A stretch of DNA of 64,000 nt from Talpa occidentalis (taxonomy: Eukaryota; Chordata; Mammalia; Eulipotyphla; Talpidae): positions 19,887,784 through 19,951,783 of the forward strand of contig NW_023602073.1 in NCBI RefSeq assembly GCF_014898055.3. The letters are read 5' to 3'. The notes under the pieces were generated by a model. That model saw only the letters and a list, made by a program, of their open reading frames with translations, was not told the origin of the DNA and did no database searches. The stretch's first letter is position 1; every line of letters begins with the position of its first letter. Both the position numbers and the translations under genes were made by a program. Below are positions 48,561 to 60,119 of the stretch, piece by piece.

Positions 48561-49130
48561 TGTAACATTTGAGAGTTTTTCCTTGCATTTCCTTACTGAT
48601 ATCAGATGATGATCAACTTTTAATGAGAGTATTGGCCAACTGTTTGTCTTCTTAGGAGAAGTCACTATTCATATCATCTCCCTTTTATTAACTGGGTTGT
48701 CAATATTTTATATTTGAATGTTTGAGTAATTCACATTGTGCATTTTAACCCTTTTTTGACAAATGAGGTGTAAATATCTTCTCTCATCCAGTGGAAAGAC
48801 TTTTTTCTAAATATAGTTTCTTGCATGTTACAAGTCTTAGTGTCATGTTGTTGCATTTCTTTATCTTTGTTTCTTCTTTAGTCACCATTGGATCTGAATC
48901 CTCATATATATTTCTAATGCTGATGACAAGGTGCATAGTCTGTTTTCTTCTACTGTATATTTTTCAAAAATATTTGTTTCCAAATATTTCATGTTATTCT
49001 CACTTGCATTTAAAAAATAATCTACCTTTTATTGCTAGCCAGTATTTAGACAGCTAATCAATTTTTGTTCCTTGAATTTATTCAATGGCTCACTTAGTTT
49101 ACATACAACAGCTGTACTTCATAGATTATT
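48561..49130 (-). mobile_element. Old LINE-1 relic
   Basis: CTTGCATTTCCTTACTGATA, GATGATGATCAACTTTTAAT and AGTATTGGCCAACTG match the old antisense L1 at 32840-32911. Confidence 0.6.
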
Positions 49131-49137
49131 TTTTTAA

Positions 49138-49380
49138 AAAAAGATTTATTTATTTATGCATACAAGAACTGGGGTGTAAGCCAGAGGTTCAGGGTGTGAG
49201 AGGATTCACCAAGAGAGTGGGGAGCAGAACAGGCAGATCTACTGAAATACACTGCTTAGGGGAGCAGCAGGAGAAGTCTATGTGGGTTGCTCCCTGGCTG
49301 GCTGTGGATCAAACTTGTGCTACAGTGGCTGGTGATAGCTTGACAGTGCTGTCTTTAACCCCTGCACTACCAGGGAGGCC
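49138..49380 (-). mobile_element. tRNA-derived SINE
   Basis: Minus-strand copy, CATACAAGAACTGGGGTGTAAG subtype, with a shorter middle. Confidence 0.87.
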
Positions 49381-50120
49381 CAGAACTTTAAAGATTCTTT
49401 TGATTTCTATTCACACACCATTACCTGTCAGTAAAGGGTTTGCATTCTTCCTTTTATGCTTTAATACTTAATGTTTTATTGCTGACTGGATATTCTAGGC
49501 TAATGCTCTTTGGATAGAAGTAGTTAATATTAAACTAGTCACAATCTTTTCTAACTGAAACATTTGAATCATAGTTACTTATATATTAATAGCTATGACA
49601 GTCATGTGATAAAAAGCTAATCTCAAATAGCGGCTTAACAAAGGTCAAGAATATTGCTACACACTTAAATAAAGTTTATAATTAATTCTTTTAAATAATA
49701 CATTAAAGTATGTTATCAATATTGTCCCATTATTTTACATGAAGAATCTATACTATAAAGAGGGAAGCAATTTGTAGACAAGCCACATAGCTATTAAAGT
49801 GAGGAAGTAGGATATGAATTCGGAAAGTGAAGCTCCAGGTGTTATGAGCTGAATATTAGCCCTAACCCTATACTTAATTATAGACTTAAATTTAGTTTAA
49901 ATCATTGTAATTTCTGTCTTATCTAACTCTTGAAATCTTGAAACAACAAGGAAACTAGAATATGAGGACAGTGGTACAAGAGATACATGTGGTTCCATTT
50001 CTTAGAATGATACCTGACAGAGTAAGAATTCTGTAGGGTTATGAGATAGAGTGAGGGAGAATGAGAGAGAGTGGGTGGAGGATGGAAAGTGAGGAGAAAG
50101 GGAGGAGAGAGAGAGAGAGA

Positions 50121-50156
<36 letters not shown>

Positions 50157-50261
50157 TACCAGAAAGAGAAAAGTGGACTGGTGTTGCTCTCTTGGGCACT
50201 TGGCTTTTCACCAGCTCTCAGCAGGTAATTGGGATTCCAGGTCCGCAGAACGGATAGGACA
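49381..50261. other. Spacer with a (GA)n tract, no gene
   Basis: Non-coding. The purine tract (GA)n with interruptions covers 50041-50157. Confidence 0.5.
50100..50157 (+). repeat. (GA)n microsatellite
   Basis: GAGAGAGAGA runs with a few T and A interruptions. Confidence 0.9.
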
Positions 50262-50274
50262 CATTCAGGAATTT

Positions 50275-50579
50275 TTTTTTAAAGATTTATTTATTTATTT
50301 ATACAAGCACTGGGTATAGTCAGAAGCGTGGGAGGGTGAGAGAATTCACCAGAGCCAGGGAGGGTGAGAAAATTCACCAGAGCCAGAGCGGGGAGCAGAG
50401 CAGGCAGAAGGACCGAAGCACACTGCTGAGGGGAGCAGCGGGCAGCAGGAGAGGTCTGTGTGCCATGCGGGGCCCTCCTCCAGTGTACAGGGAGCAGCGG
50501 GGGATTGAATCGGCATTGCAGAGGCTGCGGGCAGCTTCGCAGCCCAGCGCTCAATCACTATGCCACCGGGGAGGCCCAG
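50275..50579 (-). mobile_element. tRNA-derived SINE with internal duplication and 13-bp TSD
   Basis: TSD CATTCAGGAATTT at 50262-50274 and 50580-50592. A roughly 29-base unit (GAGGGTGAGAGAATTCACCA...) is doubled at about 50331-50388, explaining the greater length. Confidence 0.93.
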
Positions 50580-50592
50580 CATTCAGGAATTT

Positions 50593-51160
50593 ATCTCCTT
50601 CTTTTTCTCCCTGAGTTACTCATTTCTTCATTTCCACTTCTCTTGTAAATAAACCTTTTATTAACCTTTTGTGTGTGCCTGCAGTTGAGCATTAATAAGT
50701 CCCTTTTAAGCACGTGGGTGAGGACTCACAGTCACGCAATCCATTTCATGTAGGGGTGGCTCTTTAACACCTTCACCAAAAGCTCACCAGGAATGCAGTG
50801 CTCTTGGCAGAGCTTATTGACAAGATGGCGACAGGAAGATCAAGGCACTTACTGGGAACCCTCAAATTACAGTCACTTTTGTGATTGTAGAGGTCTACAT
50901 TCTCCATAGACAACACTTCCATTTTCCTGCCTAGAGTTATAAGGCTGGCTGCCATTGCTGTGGGGCAGAATGGGGAGTAATTGCAGGAAAGGAAGCCCTG
51001 AAAGTTTTCGCACCTGAAAGACCTGCCACCAAATCACACTCTTTTTTGGTGTGGCGGTCAGAAGGCTCTAGGTATTAGCCTTCTAAGGGTGAATACTCCT
51101 TTATCCAGTTTGTTATCAGAAAGAAGCCTTTCTGCTTGTGTGGGCCAGGAACTATCAAAT
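50593..51160. other. Unassigned segment, weakly LTR-like
   Basis: AATAAACCTTTTATTAACCTTTTGTGTGTG near 50648 recalls a polyadenylation region of an LTR, but I see no LTR ends, primer-binding site or internal genes. I do not assign it. Confidence 0.25.
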
Positions 51161-52130
51161 TTTGATATACATTTTTTGAGAAAAACAAAATATAACTTTT
51201 TATTTGCAGTAACATTGATTTACAGCACTGTACATGCTTTGGAGATACATATCCATCCCTCTTCAAATGTGTGTTATGACTCCTCACTCACCACCAACCC
51301 ACCCATCGTCTTCTACCAGAGTCCACTGGGCACTCAGCAATTTGTTGAGGCAGATTTTCAAATTGTTCTGACTTTAGTCTCATTCACAACCTGCCTTCTG
51401 ACATAACATAATGCTTGCTTTTGTTAAGCTTCATTTGCTGCTCCAAATTGGGGCAGAACAAATATTTTTATTCTCACTGCCTTCTTCTGTCTCCCAATCT
51501 TCTGAAAAAAGATGTTTCCTCTTTGCTTGTATAAGTCATTCAGTCCCTTCCATGTTTTGCTTCCAAAAGTTTTTGATCTCTTCTCTACTCAGTTCTTTTG
51601 CAGTTCAATTTTCCCTGTTGATAATTTGATCTTATATTTAACATAATTTATATGGACTTTAGAAAGGAAGGGAAATAAGCACTTTGTTCAATTTGCTATG
51701 CACTGGAAACTCCCTTGCTCTTTTAAATAAATCACTTAGGTTTATGGCAATAACATTTAAACAATGGGAAAATGTGAACTTGAAAAACCATGCTTTAAAT
51801 AAAATAGTATTTTATTTAACAAAGTGTTGTATAGTATGAAAGTATAATGTATTTGTTTTTTTTATTGCTGATAAACGTCATTGGAAGCCAGTGATGCCCT
51901 CTGCCTTGACACATTCCAGACATCCTTACTTGGACAACAATTTTCTTTACTCCACGTACATTTGTGGTTTGATCTCTTCATTCACAGAACTGCTGAGTCA
52001 TCAAGAGATCTGCCTTTAGTATGAAATTCTCAAACACATAGACATCAATATACATGGCCTTTTGTTTAATTTTTCACCTATTCTGAATTTAAATTGGTTT
52101 GTTAATTGTGTCATTAATCATGAAATTTAT
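51161..52130 (-). mobile_element. Possible very old LINE-1 3' end
   Basis: AGTAACATTGATTTACAGCACTG resembles the antisense 3' ends of old L1M elements. The remainder is too diverged for firm limits. Confidence 0.4.
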
Positions 52131-53798
52131 TTCACAGGACTATTACCTATTATTTTTGGAAAGTGCTAGCATTGTCTAATCCTTCAAAGTTATAAACATA
52201 GAGTGAGCATAAGTTATTGACTGTGCATATAATGAAGTCATTGAAATGTTAATCAATGTTCTTTGTGCACAAGTTTTCATCTTAAGGAAAATTCTGAAGG
52301 GCAGAGATCATAGGTCTATTTTATCCATATAAATGTATTATTGGCTGAGTTTCATTACAAGGAATTTAGTAAAAATGATGTCAGAATGAGAAAAGGTAAC
52401 TGTGAGGATAATAGAAAGAGTTGTAGTTATCAAAACTCAATTTTAAAAATTTGGATAATTGTACAGGTGAGTAAGGGATTAGGTTGATCCAGCTCTAAAA
52501 GGGGACTTACCATTCAGCATGCATCTGATATTTCTGTAGTAGATGAATCCAGATTGTAGATTGGGAGGTAAACATTATGACTAATGGGAGGATGCCACAT
52601 ACTCTTTGGATAAGGATATCTTTCCTTAGAATTTGTGTGAGGAATACTTTTTCTCCAAACTGTAGGAATGTAAAACTACAGATTCCAAAGCAATACTAAA
52701 TGTTATAATTGAATCACAATCATTGTATCAGTTGAGTCAAATCCTTAGATCACAGTAGACTAATTACCATTGCTTGGTCTATGACAAAATATATTTAAAT
52801 CAAACAACCAACATATTCCTTCAGATGTCAAAAGCTGAACTCATTTGATTTTCACAGGTGAGCCTAGGAGAGAAGTAATAGTGACTATTGACTACCCACA
52901 TAATGTATTCCTAGAACAATAAATACATTTGCCATCTAGTTCATGCAGTCTGACACCATGCTTATTACCAACAGCGTTTGAGAATGATGACAGATATTTA
53001 CTGTCCTTATGCCTTCTGACACCTAAAATACTCATAAAAAATCCTTGATGTTCTCATCATTTCAGAAACTGAGAAACTAAGGGTCAGAGATACCAAGTAA
53101 TGATCTACAGCTCTGCAAATGATTAAGACAATTTTAGATACTTCAATGCTATTATCAGCATTCAAGCAAGTGTCTCATGCTTTCTCTAAGTTAGTGAAAA
53201 AGTAAATCACTTGATTTTCCATATCATAAAGGCCAAAAAAGTGATTGACTTATTTTCCCCTATTTTCAGGTGATTATAATTTCATTCAGATCTAAGTGTA
53301 ATGGATAAGAAATTACTGATTAAGATTTTATATTTTTACAGTTAAAAGTAATAAACATGGATTAAGGAGAACTCCTCTGAGCAGGGGATTAGAAAGAAGG
53401 AAGGATGCTAGTTGATATTTACAGATTACTTCCTGCCAGCTATTTTAATTGTAAGACCTATTCAATCTTTTGGTCAACATAAGAATAAAATGCATTCCTT
53501 TTTTTCCTAAGAAAAGCTGGATACACAAAAACAGAAAGTTTAATAAAACTTGCACAATCTCCAAAAGGTTGTTGTTGAGGTAAATTCAGTTCTCAATTCT
53601 CTGGTGAAAATCACTTCTCTCTACCATTTCTAAGCAAATGAAAACTTTGTGTTTGATAACTGGTACATTTAGGGATTAATAGTTTTTTTTTTTTACAAAA
53701 TTTTAGTTATTTTTTTGGGAAGGGGATAAATGGTAGAAACACATAATACAAAGGAACAGGAAAAAGTCAATAAAAGGTTAAGTAAATAAAGGAAGAGT
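52131..53798. other. Spacer, nothing recognised
   Basis: AT-rich sequence without ORFs of note or recognised repeats. Confidence 0.4.
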
Positions 53799-53810
53799 TA
53801 AAGGAAAATG

Positions 53811-53990
53811 GAGTATCTCTGGTACATAGTTGTTTGTTGATTTTGATTTTTTCTTTCTTATAGTTAGTCTTTTTCCTGATCCCTTATTTAGGTTTTCTAG
53901 ATTCCTGCTATGAACAGAGACACATTATGGGGGGGGGGAATAAGGGAGTTGCAATATTGTATGGGGGGATATAAAAATAAAATTAAAAAA
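53811..53990. mobile_element. Very short LINE-1 with 5' inversion (twin priming)
   Basis: The left part (53811-53912) is antisense 3'UTR (TCCTGCTATGA end). The right part (53913-53990) is sense 3'UTR with a G-run, AATATTGTATGGGGGGATAT and an A9 tail. TSD AAAGGAAAATG at 53800-53810 and 53991-54001. Confidence 0.88.
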
Positions 53991-54001
53991 AAAGGAAAAT
54001 G

Positions 54002-54345
54002 AAGTAAGAAAATAAAGAAGGGCAAAGGAAGGAAAAATAAGAATAAAATGGAAAGAAAACAAAGCAAAAAAGGAGACAATAATAAGAAAAAGGAAGGAGT
54101 GATTAAAAATAGGGAGGTTAAAAAAATACAGAACAGGAAGGAAGGCAAGAAGCACAATGATATCAACAATGGAATTTAAAGAGTTTGGAGACAGGATCCA
54201 GATGAAGCCTGGGAAAGAGACCAGAGAGGACAGAAGGTTATCCATTCCTCATAGAACTGTAAAGCTCCTCAGTGGAGGAATACCCAAGGTGACCTTCAGT
54301 TTCATTTTGTCACAAAACTTGGCCACTGTGCGCTCTGCCTCCTTG
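54002..54345. other. Purine-rich spacer beyond the 3' end of the OR2 gene
   Basis: A/G-rich on the plus strand. It may include 3'UTR of the minus-strand OR2 gene. No clear polyadenylation signal is defined. Confidence 0.35.
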
Positions 54346-55281
54346 TTATGAGCCCTTGTCTCTGTAAAATAGTCTCCTCAGCGCTCCTTTCACATCTTTA
54401 TTCCTCAGTGTGTAGATGAGGGGATTGAGGGTTGGGGTCACTACTGTATAAAATAGGGAGATAAATTTTCCATGAGTATGGGCAAAAGAGCTGTTAGGCT
54501 GGCCATAGATCACTAGAGCAGTGCCATAGAAGAGAGACACTACTGTCAAGTGGGATCCACATGTCCCCAGGACTTTGCGCCACGCCTGGACTGACTTGAT
54601 CCTTACAACAGCCCTGACTATTAATCCATAAGACATCAGTATCAATGACAAGGGCAAGAGGAGCAAGACTAATGAAGCAATGAACACTTGGACTTCATTG
54701 GCATGGATGTCCACGCAGGCAAGTTTAATCATTGAGGGAACCTCACAGACGAAATTATAGATCTGCCGGTGTCCACAGCGAGGCAGCTGGAGAGTGACAG
54801 TACACTGGATGAGACAGTTTCCTATTCCACACAGCCACGCAATCCCTGTCAGAACCCTGCACACCCTGGGGTTCATCACAGTGGCATAGTGCAGAGGTTT
54901 GCATACAGCAGCATAGCGGTCAAATGCCATGACCACCAGCAGAACACACTCAGCAGAGCCCGTTGCCAGGGACACATAGAGCTGGACCACACAGCCCAGG
55001 AGTGTGATGGTTTTGGCTGGTCCCCTGAGGTTCCACAGCAGCTGGGGGACAATACTGGTGGTAAAGCAGATATCTACTAGGGAGAGGTGACTTAGGAAGA
55101 AGTACATAGGTGTTTTGAGTTTAGGGTCGATGGAGGAGACCAAAATAATGAGGGTATTCCCCACCAGGGTCAACAGATAGGACACCAAAACTACAACGAA
55201 GAGTATCTTTTCCAGGTGGGGCTGGTCAGAGAAGCCCACCAGGATGAAGTCCTCCTTGGCACTGCTATTGGTGATGCCCAT
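54346..55281 (-). CDS. Intact OR2-family olfactory receptor
   Basis: Class II odorant receptor, 311 residues, full length. It is a 7TM receptor predicted to signal through the olfactory G protein in sensory cilia; the ligand is unknown. Motifs: NSS glycosylation site at 5-7, FILVGFSDQPHLE, GNTLIILVS in TM1, PMYFFLSHLSLVDICFTTSI in TM2, GSAECVLLVVMAFDRYAAVC with KPLHY at the end of TM3, CEVPSMIKLACVD in loop 2, SYGLIVRAVVRIKS at TM5-IL3, KVLGTCGSHLTVVSLFYGT in TM6, and PTLNPLIYTLRNKDVKGALR in TM7. The TSIVPQLLWNL and EVPSMIKLACVD signatures fit OR2, nearest by memory to OR2G/2B/2C members. The ATG (complement of 55279-55281) sits three bases after an acceptor (TTTCTGTCTCTGAACAG), so a non-coding 5' exon is expected upstream. 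An intronic SINE lies at 55387-55655. The exact ortholog is not assigned. Confidence 0.95.
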   Translation of the reverse strand: MGITNSSAKEDFILVGFSDQPHLEKILFVVVLVSYLLTLVGNTLIILVSSIDPKLKTPMYFFLSHLSLVDICFTTSIVPQLLWNLRGPAKTITLLGCVVQLYVSLATGSAECVLLVVMAFDRYAAVCKPLHYATVMNPRVCRVLTGIAWLCGIGNCLIQCTVTLQLPRCGHRQIYNFVCEVPSMIKLACVDIHANEVQVFIASLVLLLLPLSLILMSYGLIVRAVVRIKSVQAWRKVLGTCGSHLTVVSLFYGTALVIYGQPNSSFAHTHGKFISLFYTVVTPTLNPLIYTLRNKDVKGALRRLFYRDKGS

Positions 55282-55386
55282 TATCTGTTCAGAGACAGAA
55301 AGTATTAGAGGAGCTTAGAAAGAGTATCTGATTGGACACTGATCACAGTATCAGCCTTTTCAAAGAACTCTTTGAAAGAACTGAGA

Positions 55387-55655
55387 GAAGGGCCTCCCTC
55401 CCGGTACAAGGGGTTAAGCATCAACACTATGAAGCAATCTGCAGCTACTGTAGCACAAGTTTGATCCCGGCCGGGGGGGGGTGACCCACATGGCACAGCA
55501 GACCTGTCCTGTCTCACCCACTGCTCCCCTCAGCAGAGTATTTCAATAGATCTGCCTGTTTCGCTCCCAACTGTCTTTCATGAATGCTCTCACCCACCAC
55601 ACCTCTGGCCTGTACCCCATTTCTTGTATGCATAAATAAATAAATTTTGGAAAAA
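55387..55655 (+). mobile_element. tRNA-derived SINE upstream of the OR2 coding exon
   Basis: Plus-strand copy: GGGCCTCCCTCCCGGTACAA ... TTTGATCCCGG ... TTGTATGCATAAATAAATA. Diverged TSD GAAAGAACTGAGAG / GAAAGAGTTGAGTG. Confidence 0.88.
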
Positions 55656-58407
55656 AGAAAGAGTTGAGTGAAATTGCAGCCACACTGGGCACACTGGCTA
55701 CCATCCTGCTGAAGCTTCAGACAATGACATGAATGACAGGACTTTGGAAAGAGAGGCACAGGAAGGCTAATCAGGAAAGAAGAACCTTCTCACAGATAAT
55801 CAGGAAGAAACTAAGATAAAATATATCACAGAAAAAAATAAAGAAGGAAAAAGGAAAAAAAGTCAGACAAATAAAAATACATTCAATTTAGTTTATAGCT
55901 ATGACAAATACTTAAATTTAAATGGCAAGAAACAAAGTAATGAGAGTACAGATTTACTGACAATTGTAACTTCTCAGCTCTCTAAAAATAAGCTTGAGCT
56001 GACATTTTTTTTCAAGAATTCATGTTACATAAATGACAGCTTCTAGAGATGATAGTTATTTTTGTGAAATATTTACCCTAGAAAGTAGTAATAGTAGCAT
56101 TCACTTCTAAACGTTGAATGACTATGCACATAATCTCAAAAGAATATTTCCCTTAGGGATTAGTTAAATAGTTTAGTCCATCAGGATGGACAGCGCATCA
56201 GGATGCAATTTCCTGTGATGAATGCAGAAAATGAGCTCATTACCTCCTTCCGTGTGGTAAAATAGAAAGGACACAGGTTTTAAGGCCCTATAATGAATAT
56301 AAAGTTTAAATCTGAATGGAGGAATGAGAATCAGGGAAAGGAGGGCTGTAAGTGAATGAACCAGGCTGTCTCAAGGTACAGCATACTTACCAGAATTTCT
56401 TCTTCTAGTAGAGAACTAGCTTTTCTGAAGCTCCAGTTATAAGCAATTAATGTGTTAAATAGTCAATTTATTCACTCATACAAAACACATTCCTAAGACC
56501 ATCACTTTATTTCATGTTGGGACAAACACGCACTTTCTATACATCATCAATAAAGTCACTCAGGTCTCAATATGTTTCCCTAGCAGACAACTGCAAAATA
56601 GAATTTGTTTTATTACTTGTTTTGCAAATTAACCAAGAAGGTAAAATAAATTAAGCTGTTCTCATGATTGTAATCAAAGGATGTAATCAAATGATTATAG
56701 CTAATATTTTAACTTTTTTTTTAATGACACTTACAAGTCCATGGAAATAAAATGAGATCAGGGGTATGGACATTCAACATATCAGCACCAAGAAAATGAA
56801 TGTTCTCTCGAAATAGTGAAAGACAAACATAATAGTAAATGAGAGTATAAAAGGACCATTAAGGAGCAAACCAGTTTACAAATATTTCTCCTAATTCTAG
56901 TAAATGCATTCACAACTACAAGCATACACATCCACACACACAAACACACACAGTCATCATTCTTCCATTCACTCATTCAAGGTCAATTCTCATTTGCTTC
57001 ATCAATGGGGAAAAAAGTCATATTTTCTATCAAATGAATAAGATAAAATCCAGATGTGCTGATCTCTTTAGTCCTGCTTCAGATTTTACTTTACCTTCCC
57101 AGTCCAAGAAGAATTTCCCTTGTGTTTCTGTTGCCCACCTCCCATACTTGCACACTATCTCAACAGAAATGCCATGAATAATCAATTCACATTATTGAAT
57201 GAATTACTTATTTATAAGAAAATCTATTATCTTATTTAAGCTTGCAGAAAGCTTGTATTCCACATGATGTAGAACTGAATGACATAGTGTATCATATGAC
57301 CACCCCATTCAGAGATAATCACATTAAACCTGAGTCTGAATTCACCATTGAATATTAAGAAGAATAGACATGATGCAGATGGGAAGCCAAGGCATGCATA
57401 CAAGTGAGAACGGCAAGAGAGAGTAAGTTTGCCACCTTCCTTTGCACACAGATCATCATCTTAACATAGAAAAGAACTTGGACCCATCGGGCTCCAGTTA
57501 TTGTTACCTTGAAATGAGGAGTCAGTGGCTGAGGTGCGCATAGTGCTTGTAGGGCTGTTACTGGAGTGAAGATCCCTGAGGATCAGCTCATCTGGGGAGA
57601 CTGGAGGGGACAGAGGACACTGAATCTGAAAAGTTCCCAGAGACGTGGTTCTCCTAAGTGGCAATTAGTACTGGGCTCTGTAGTATCCACAGAATTGTCC
57701 CAGGAGATCATTCTGAAAGAAAATCTTTGTTCCTCTGACCTTTCATTGCTGTTTATCACTAAGGCAAATCACAGAGGTGTTTAACCTCTGCCCTCATTAC
57801 TTCCCACCATTGAGTTGCTGTCTCATTTCTGTCATTGTCAACGTTCAATTCCCATCACTAATATACTATGTATTAAACATAAATATTCTGCACATATCCT
57901 GTTGGCTCATAAGTTTAAATTATTTTCATCACAGCTAAATGTTCTTTCCCCTGTCTTTTCATTACATCTCCCTTGGGAAACCGTCTGCCTGGTGGTTGAG
58001 GGCCATCTCCTCAATACTATAGGCATGCAAGTATTCCTGGAGATACACATCAAGTATGTTGAAATATGCCATTAACAAATCATTGATCTTTTTTAATTTT
58101 AAGTAGATTCTCAGTTCTGCCCAGATGTCTATCTACATGTCTCCTGGTGTTTGTCTTTCCCATCTCCATGGCACATATTCAACAAATTCTTAAATACACC
58201 CACCCTGTATCCCACATTGTCCCAAGCAGGTTCTCTTGGGTTCTAACTACCAAGATAAAACAGTAGCCCCAAAAGGAGACTTTGTTGACTTTCGCCTGAC
58301 ACCTATAAAATAATCCATCATCCTAGTCATCCTTTGTACTTTTCTTTAGGATGAAGGGAACCTCATTTTCTCTTAGAATAATCCTTCTTCCAAGATTTTA
58401 TTTTTTT
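55656..58407. other. Region upstream of the OR2 gene, no gene recognised
   Basis: Mostly single-copy. 57430-57730 is more GC-balanced than its surroundings and lies where a 5' exon or promoter of the minus-strand OR2 gene could be, but no splice donor can be assigned. A CA-rich tract lies at about 56930-56952. Confidence 0.35.
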
Positions 58408-58666
58408 AAGATATATTTATTTGTGCATACAAGAACTGGGGTGTAAGCCAAAGGTGTGGGGAGGTGAGAGGATTCACCAGAGAGAGTGGGGAGCCGAACA
58501 GGCAGACTGACTGAAATACACTGCTGAGGGGAGCAGCGGGCAAGACAGGAGAGGTCTGCTGTGCTATGTGGGTAGCTCCCTGGCTACTCACATTGAACTC
58601 ATGCTGCAGTGGCTGCGGATAGCTTTACAGTGCTGTGCTTAGCCCCTCCCACCAGCAGGGAGGCCC
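58408..58666 (-). mobile_element. tRNA-derived SINE
   Basis: Minus-strand copy: GTGCATACAAGAACTGGGGT ... CCCACCAGCAGGGAGGCCC. Confidence 0.88.
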
Positions 58667-59615
58667 TGTTTTTCTTTTTAAAAATAAATATTTTTTTCTT
58701 AATAACATTTTGAGTAGATTCATAGATCTGGTCTTTACTACAAAAAGACACATCTTCAAAATTTTTTGTGTTTACTTCTTGAAAGAACTGAAATCATGTG
58801 TGTGTACAACACATTTTCATTAATATTATACCAGGGCACTTTTACAAAGGAAATACTACTGTGATTTCCACACCCTGATATATGCTTTTCAATTTCCTGT
58901 TTCAATATTAAACACTATTATAATTCCCTAACCATATGCAAAAATGCATATGTATTGTGTGGACACTGTGATGTTGTGAGGATCCTGACTGATGAAAGGT
59001 AAGGGCAATCATGATAGTTACTTAAGTTCTCAACAACTTGGTTATAAAGATGCTGAAAAACAAGGATAAAAAACAAGAAAGGCAAGGGCAGATACAGACC
59101 TGGCTGTGTGGAAAGTCCCTGCCACAATCAAAATTAATATTACATACCAAAGAGAGATACCATAAGTCCAGGCATCAAAATCAAGCAATTTGAGATGCTT
59201 ATGAACTCCATGCCTGTAGCCCTGAAGCCTTTTCCAGAGTTTGGCAAAAGCCACCAGGGACTCTTGCCCTGAGATGTGGTGATCGCCCCCAAACTCACCC
59301 TCCACCACCTCCTCCTCTTCCCCATCATCATCCCACACAGAAGGTTCTTGAAGCTGTCCCACCCACTCTGCACCAATCTCACAAACTGCCTAGGTTCATT
59401 ACCCTGTTTTGTTGTTAATTTCATTGTATGCTTTTATTATTGTAATGCAGGACACCCATCCCTAAATAAATTCATATTGTGGCTATTTGCCTTGTGTTGA
59501 TTTGAATTTTGAGTGAAATCTTGACGCTTTGGATATATTAACACTCTAGAGATCCCAAACCTGATTACACAATAGGTCAAAAATCTCCCAGTCTGAGTAT
59601 GTACTTCATCCCTTC
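58667..59615. other. Spacer with an unassigned, partly open segment
   Basis: About 59050-59480 is less AT-rich and reads openly in two minus frames (WDDDGEEEEVVEGEFGG in one). On the plus strand AATAAATTCATATTG lies at 59465. It could be a processed pseudogene or UTR of an unknown transcript. No TSD or tail was found, so no function is given. Confidence 0.3.
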
Positions 59616-59633
59616 AAAGACATTTCATGAGTG

Positions 59634-59884
59634 GGCCTCCCTGGTGGCGCAGTGGGTTGAGCACAGTGCTGTGAAGCTGTCTGCAGGCTCTGCAGCACGG
59701 ATTCGATTCCCCACCAGTAGGGAGAAACCCACATGGTGCAGCAGACCTCCCCTGCCTTGCCTGCTGCTCCCCTCAGCAGTGTCTTTGGTCCCTCTGCCTG
59801 TTCTGCTCCCCGCTCTGTCTCTGGTGAATCCTCTCATCCTCCAGCACCTCTGGCCTGTACCCCAGCTATTGTATAAATAAAAAA
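59634..59884 (+). mobile_element. tRNA-derived SINE with a perfect 17-bp TSD
   Basis: GGGCCTCCCTGGTGGCGCAG ... GGATTCGATTCCCC ... TTGTATAAATAAA(A)n. TSD AAAGACATTTCATGAGT at 59616-59632 and 59885-59901. It is the best-preserved plus-strand copy. Confidence 0.96.
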
Positions 59885-59914
59885 AAAGACATTTCATGAG
59901 TGTTGAATATTTAT

Positions 59915-59936
59915 CACACACACACACACACACACA
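59915..59936 (+). repeat. (CA)n microsatellite
   Basis: Eleven CA units. Confidence 0.95.
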
Positions 59937-60119
59937 AGAGGTGTCATGCGTTTACAAGTCCAAGATTCAACTTGTATTTTCCAGACCATGTCAGCCATAC
60001 TGTACATAAATATAGACAGAGAGGTAAGCAACCTGTATAGTATAATCTAGAGTTTGGAGTATTTAATATTTGGGCTCCTTAATAATAACTTTCTAGCCCA
60101 GAAAGTCACTGCTTCCTTT

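Noticed and set aside
50002..50211. Minus-strand frame rich in Ser-Leu repeats
   Set aside because: Translation of the (GA)n microsatellite.
50593..51160. Possible endogenous retrovirus LTR
   Set aside because: Only a polyadenylation-like string supports it; no TG...CA ends, paired LTR or internal genes are visible.
53897..54245. Very hydrophobic minus-strand frames of 90 and 106 residues
   Set aside because: They read through a purine-rich strand, giving Phe/Leu/Ser-rich peptides; no start context or homology.
54769..55080. 103-residue plus frame opposite the OR2 gene
   Set aside because: Antisense shadow of a well-supported receptor gene.
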